From Asterella californica (Eukaryota > Streptophyta > Marchantiopsida > Marchantiales > Aytoniaceae), in NCBI GenBank assembly GCA_036924285.1, contig JAYKYS010000014.1, forward strand, positions 10,664,001-10,728,000: 64,000 bases of DNA, read 5' to 3'. Below, in pieces: positions 59,159-64,000 of this stretch. Under the pieces are notes generated by a model. It saw nothing but the letters and a program-made list of their open reading frames with translations. It did no database searches and was not told the DNA's origin. The translations under genes were made by a program, and so were the position numbers. Position 1 is the stretch's first letter. Each line of letters opens with the position of its first letter.

Positions 59159-60530
59159 TGTCGGAGTGTGATCCGTCTACCTAGGAAAGCGCCGGGCTTC
59201 TTGCTGTGGTTGTTTACTCAAGAGGTTGGCTTTCAGGTCACAATAGGGCTATAAACACTCACACAGATGTGTAAGATCTAGTGATCTACTCAGAAAACGA
59301 AATTCAGGTCTAGCTGGCAGTAATCGGATCCGGCGGCGAACTTTGACACTCACGGAGAGGAAAACTATGAAGGTTTAGACTTCTAAACTTCCCCTACATG
59401 CAAATGAGGTACTACTGAACTCACAGACGAAGTTTCAGCCTGAGATCAAATTCTGACATGGAGATATGAACAGAAACGTTTTGAGCAAGAAAACTACGGC
59501 AATTTCTGGTACCTAGATGGCTATTTCGACCTATAACAGGAGTTTGGCTCGATCAATTTCGAAGTTTCTTACAGGATTTGCAGTTCACAGCTTGCTGAAC
59601 ACTCCTGTGAAGTTGGGACTCCTGATTGTTTGGAGAACTCCAGATCTCCTTCCCTGAAGTCGCTGCTCTAGATTAAGAGCTTTTCAGACCCCCTCTGCTT
59701 CAGCGGCCGCCCTGAATTACTCAGTCACTCAATTGATATGAAACTTTTTGTGAAATCGTAGCCCTGCTGGCAGAGAACACAACCTTGAAGTTTTGAAGCA
59801 ATTTCCTCAAATCTGCTGCGAGTGACACTGAAAACCCTAAATCCAACAAAAGTGATTCAATTCTAGCACAATTCGAACTTCAATTGGTCATAACTTCGTC
59901 TTTATTGCATCAAATCGATCGAAAGTTTCACTGGAAGTGCTTGGCATGACGAGCCCTCTCTCCCTGTGCTCTCAGATTTCGAAGATCCCCCACCAAATGC
60001 TCGAACTCCACTCTAGAGCTCTGTTTCTAAACTTAGAGTTTTACAAAAGACAAAAACAGACCAATGGGAGTTCATAGCTCCACTTGGTTGTCCTTTAGTA
60101 CCCTAAACCACGTGGCAACTTAGTTTTACTCATAGGCTACCACGTCAAGCTCCCTAGAGTGCCAACGTAAAACTTAAACTACCTAAAACGACACGCAGCC
60201 TCGAAAAATCACTTAAATCAGCTAGAAAGCGTGCATGGGCGACAAGTAAGTACAACCCATGAGCTCAAACCCCTATCAGCATGGAAATCCTAAGTTATGT
60301 ACATTGAACGTCATAGACAAGTAAGAAGTCACTTGCACAAGCGCACAAATGCTTGAACAAGATAACTAGCATACTATCAGCCTACTAGGACTCAAAATAG
60401 TATTAACACCGTATGCAAAGGTGTCAAACATATACATAAAAGACTAGAAGTAATATGAGCTAACTTCTAGAACTACTAAACCTAAGCGTCGGAGTAGAAG
60501 TCAAGCATGTAGTCGCCAAGTAGCGCGACA
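59159..60530 (-). mobile_element. Solo LTR, TGTCG family, inside a Ty3 RT relic
   Basis: 1,372 bp from TGTCGGAGTGTGATCC to AGTAGCGCGACA on the plus strand, so in minus orientation. CCGC flanks it on both sides (59155-59158 and 60531-60534). Immediately to the right lies a Ty3 reverse-transcriptase fragment whose frame runs into the LTR. About 90 bp longer than the copy at 50857. Confidence 0.85.
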
Positions 60531-60890
60531 CCGCTGCAAAACTTTGATCACATGATCAAAGTGGTCCTCTTTTCTTCTGTACACACATAAATTGTCAATG
60601 AAATCACGAACAAATTTCCTTATGAATGGTTCAAACACCTTGTTCATGAACCTCTGAAACGTGGCTGGAGCATTACACAGTCCGAACGGCATCACCCGAA
60701 ATGCAAATGTTTCTCAAGGAGTACTGAAAGTAGTCAACTGTTGGTACTCTTGTGCTATCTTGATCTGGTTATACCCATTATAACCATCACCAAAACCGTA
60801 GCTCATGACCAGCCACTTCCTCCAAAATCTCATCTATAAATGGCAGAGGATAATAATCCTTCTTGTTAACTGCATTCAGCTTCTTATAGT
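60531..60890 (-). pseudogene. Ty3-type reverse transcriptase relic
   Basis: Minus-strand order: KLNAVNKKDYYPLPFIDEIL, then GHEL, FGDGYNGYNQIKIAQEYQ, MPFGLCNAPATFQRFMNKVF and IDNLCVYRRKEDHFDHV. These are RT blocks of plant Ty3/gypsy elements. The catalytic box normally reading Y/F-x-DD is here IDN, so one catalytic Asp is lost; there is also a frameshift and a stop. It ends where the LTR was inserted; the sequence on the far side (59158 down) does not clearly continue RT. Confidence 0.85.
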
Positions 60891-60896
60891 GGTTGA

Positions 60897-61174
60897 AATT
60901 TTGTATGTGTGTTCAGTAAGTCCTCCTTTACATGTAGGGGAAGTTTCGAAGTTTAAACTCTCGTATGTTTCATATTCTTGAGTGTTAAAGTTCACCGTCT
61001 GATCTTATTACTACATGATAGACCCTATTTTCGTTTTCTGAACATATTAGAGGACCCAACAAACCTGTGTAAGTGCTTATAGTGCCACGTTGTAACATGA
61101 AGCCTAACTCTTGAGTGAACAACCACAACCACAAGCCTAGCATTTTCCTAGATAGACGTATCACACTCTAACAG
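60897..61174 (+). mobile_element. TGTCG-family LTR 3' fragment
   Basis: Matches the last 280 bp of the solo LTR (GTTCAGTAAGTCCTCC, ACATGTAGGGGAAGTTT, CCTAGATAGACGTATCACAC) and ends CTCTAACA, near the family's CA end. Confidence 0.75.
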
Positions 61175-63160
61175 ATGTCCGGTATAGATAAAGCTTGGCA
61201 TGCATGCATGGATGACACTTTGTAGACACACAAGGCGGCACCTTGACTTTTACCCTCCAGCTGCTCAACACTACAAATGCAAAGGGTTCTAGAGTTCATT
61301 CTGCAAAATTTTGATTAAACGTCGAGAGGCTGTCTACTTTTTTTGCTAGGAAAATAGGGACTTGGGATGGATTTTAGTGAAGAGAAGGGGTCAATAAACT
61401 TTAAACGGCCGTAGTTTTATATATAGACCTCTGTTTACGTCACTACCGTCGAAAAGATGGCAATGAGACCATCGTCTTGAGTGTTTGATTTGGAAGCGTG
61501 GTCAGAGAACTAGATAGGTCTCAAGTTGACTATGTGTATTTGGTTAGATGTCAAATATGTACGAAGGCTCGCATAGATTTTAGGGAGAGAAAGACTTTGG
61601 GGCTAGAGATGACAATCTGTGCGAAGGTTCGGACAAATTTCCTCAAGGAGAGGTTTGAAACTTTCAAGTGGTCATAACTTGGGCTACAAGGGGTCAATTC
61701 GAGCCAAACTTGGTGTCACTGGATAGGGTTTCCAATGGTTTTCTGGTAACACCAAGAATGCAGGAATTAGAATTACGTGATGGAAGTTCGCAAAGGTTCA
61801 AAGTTCATTGTGTATTTGAGACTTTATTGCAAATTTGTGAGAGACCTCGCACAAATTTAAAAGGGGAAGAATATCTAGAAATTATGAAGTACAATCTGCA
61901 TGAGGGCACGCGTAGATTCTTTCACTAAGGAGTCGCAAAACTTAAAGTTGCCATAACTTGTGTTGCAAAGGTCAGTTTGCGTCAAAATTGATATCAATGG
62001 CTTTCCGTTGACATTAAGAACATTGGATTTTGAGTTACGAGAGAGGAAGTTGGGTGTACTTAAAGTTGAGAGAACTAACCTCTACAACTCCAATTATGAC
62101 CGGTCAAAGACGTCAGACCTCTTCCTCTTGTGAATCTGCACGAGTCCTCACACATATATTAAAGTCATAGTACCCTTCCCCAACTGTCAATCTGTGTGAA
62201 CCCTTTCACATATTTGAGGATGAAAATGTACATTGGAAAGAGAACGCCAAGAGTTTTCCAGGGACACCAAGAATGGGTTGTTTGGAGTTACATAGAGGGA
62301 ACTACATCTCTTTAAAGTTATAAAGGAGTTCCAGAGCGAAGTCAACTAAATCTTCACGAGGGCTAGCGCTCGTGATCCTACCAAAACAAAGAAGTTAGAG
62401 GCCGAAAACAAAATTGCTTCTAACTTTCTACTAGGATATCCGTTCGGAGCACAAAGGATACAATCGAACCAGATTTTCAGAGACAACACATCTGGTTGCT
62501 CTAATTTGGGTTTGGTAAATAGATTTGGAGAGTTTGGTGTTTGCAGGTCATGGACTTAGGAGTGGCGTAACTTTTTTCACAAATGTGCACACGAGACATA
62601 TTGGGTATGATAGGATTCAGTTCTTCAAGAGCTACGTAGCGGTAGCATTAAATCATGATTTTAAGAATTTATGTTAAGACCACATATCATTGAGTCTATT
62701 CGTAAACTCTGTGAATAATAAGCAGTAATAAAAAATAGGATTTTGAATTGGAAGTTTGTGCTCGTAAGTTGTTGTTAGTGTTTCTCAAATCCCACGCACT
62801 TTCCATAGCCAGATACCTCGGGTATTATCGGATACACCTTTCACGTCTTATGATTCATCACTATAAATAACAACTTATTGTTGCTTGTCATATGTATCTA
62901 TATGATGATTCTATATAAATAACAACGTGATGTTATTTATCATACATCCATTGATGACCCATTGTCTTGTCGTGGACTGACGAATAGTGAAAAGGAGGTT
63001 GGGAAAAGAAATTTTCCAAACTTGTTCAAAATATGAATATGAGGTTACAAGTGTGTAGAGCTTGACGAGTAGAGCAAGAATGGTTTTTAATCATCGCAAA
63101 TTGACTTATATTAAGAGAGTTATGGAGGTCAAAACTCTTATTTAAGATTTGAGAGATGAT
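61175..63160. repeat. Degenerate long repeats, no gene
   Basis: GTCATAACTT/CCATAACTTG phrases followed by an account of AAACTTGG or AAAATTG and then AACACCAAGAATG/ACATTAAGAACAT recur about 280 bp apart (61671, 61951) with weaker traces to 62340. From 62350 to 63160 I see no structure beyond ordinary AT-rich DNA. Confidence 0.45.
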
Positions 63161-63164
63161 GGAT

Positions 63165-63426
63165 GATGTGTGACAACCAAGTGATGACATGGCATCAAAA
63201 TTCTGACGTGTCGAAGAGATGACGTGGAAAGTTGCTGACATGGTACTTTTTGTTGACATGATGATTGTTGACTTGTTAGATTTTGTTGACGTGGCAAAAC
63301 TGCTTAGGTGACATTTTTGTGTTGACATGACGATGAGTTGGTGATATGACGACATGCATGGCTACCACTTGGCATTTTGAGAGGTGACAAGTGGACTGCA
63401 AGCAGGAGGCTCGTGGGGTATAAAAG
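63165..63426 (+). promoter_or_regulatory. Promoter-like cluster of TGACRTG boxes before a TATA box
   Basis: TGACATGG, TGACGTGT, TGACGTGG, TGACATGG, TTGACATGA, TTGACGTGG, TTGACATGA and similar boxes crowd 63185-63350 in one orientation. TATAAAAG follows at 63419-63426 and then CTTT-rich leader sequence. This resembles the U3 enhancer and core promoter of a plant retrotransposon LTR. No element ends were identified. Confidence 0.45.
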
Positions 63427-63439
63427 CTACGATTTTCTC

Positions 63440-64000
63440 TTTTTTAAGGAAAATTCTTTGAGTCTAGAGCCGTTAGGCTGCCGAAATGTATGGTGAGCTT
63501 CTCGGAGCACTTAGCGAGATTTTGGGTCTCACACCTTGATTCCGAAGTCGAAGTTGAGAGAGAAAAGGTCTAAAACCTGAATTTCAGAATCGAGATTGTA
63601 CTCGAGTTGGATAAAAGATCATAACTTTCAAACGGCTGTAAGTTTTTATCGGAGTATCAATTATTTACGTTTTTTATGTCATTAGAACAACCTCGACAAG
63701 GGATTTCCAAGACTATAAAGTCATTATTTTTGGTCCGATATTCAGAGAATTGTGAGTATTTATAAACCAAATGTATAATTTTTTAACTTAAATAAATTAT
63801 GTTTTGATATACTATGAGTACAAAACTACATTTTTAGTTGGATATTTGGATTTATGGGCCTGAACCTCTATTCTAAAATGGAGGTTGAGGTTGTGTTTCT
63901 TCAGGAAAAATATTTGAGAGGGGTCTTTAACCTCGATTTTGAAATCGAAGTTTAACAAAAGAGTTAAGAAAAGTATAACTTTGAAGCTTTGTATCATCTA
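63440..64000. other. Nothing recognised
   Basis: Two similar phrases (TTTTGAAATCGAAGTTTAAC near 63945 and TTCCGAAGTCGAAGTTGAG near 63540) hint at a diverged repeat. No gene is visible. Confidence 0.4.

Overview
This is nuclear DNA from a land plant. It carries spliceosomal GT-AG introns, an organellar-type PPR protein, a plant-type ER protein disulfide isomerase, a SYP1-type plant syntaxin, a U2 snRNA gene, plant-style LTR retrotransposons and a nuclear copy of the end of plastid atpH. The AT-rich plastid fragment, the modest intron sizes and the intronless SYP12-like syntaxin would fit a bryophyte, perhaps a liverwort. That is inference; nothing here fixes the species.

Layout. At 0.5-6.0 kb a multi-exon PPR-SMR gene lies on the minus strand. 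From 6 to 10.5 kb is AT-rich intergenic DNA with a tRNA-derived SINE. At 10.6-13.8 kb is an 11-exon PDI gene that splices without error into 367 codons. About 2 kb of it, promoter side included, was copied to 17.5-19.9 kb, where it has become a pseudogene. Between and beyond (14-17.5 and 24.7-26.3 kb) lie five copies of an AT-rich hairpin repeat. A U2 snRNA gene is at 21.1-21.3 kb. At 26.8-28.3 kb a TATA box precedes an unrecognised 141-aa ORF. At 28.3-33 kb lies a decayed DNA transposon with a Kolobok-like DDE transposase carrying a SAP domain, with arrays of palindromes on one side and GC-rich hairpins on the other. The SYP12-like syntaxin is at 34.5-35.5 kb. A plastid-derived insert is at about 37 kb.

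From 37.5 kb to the end the window is nested repeats: a copia reverse-transcriptase relic, a Ty3-type gag relic and a Ty3 RT relic, several copies of two LTR families, and three members of an unrecognised ORF family (two long related copies at 39.6-44.5 and 53.4-57.3 kb, and a third more distant one at 49.5-52.3 kb). These ORFs have an N-terminal globular part and a C-terminal coiled coil, and sit in DNA very rich in GAAGAC/GTCTTC.

The three convincing protein-coding host genes (PPR-SMR, PDI, syntaxin) act in unrelated places (organelle RNA, ER folding, membrane fusion), so no pathway cluster is implied. The most novel material is the ORF family at 39-57 kb and the transposon with its palindrome arrays at 28-33 kb.
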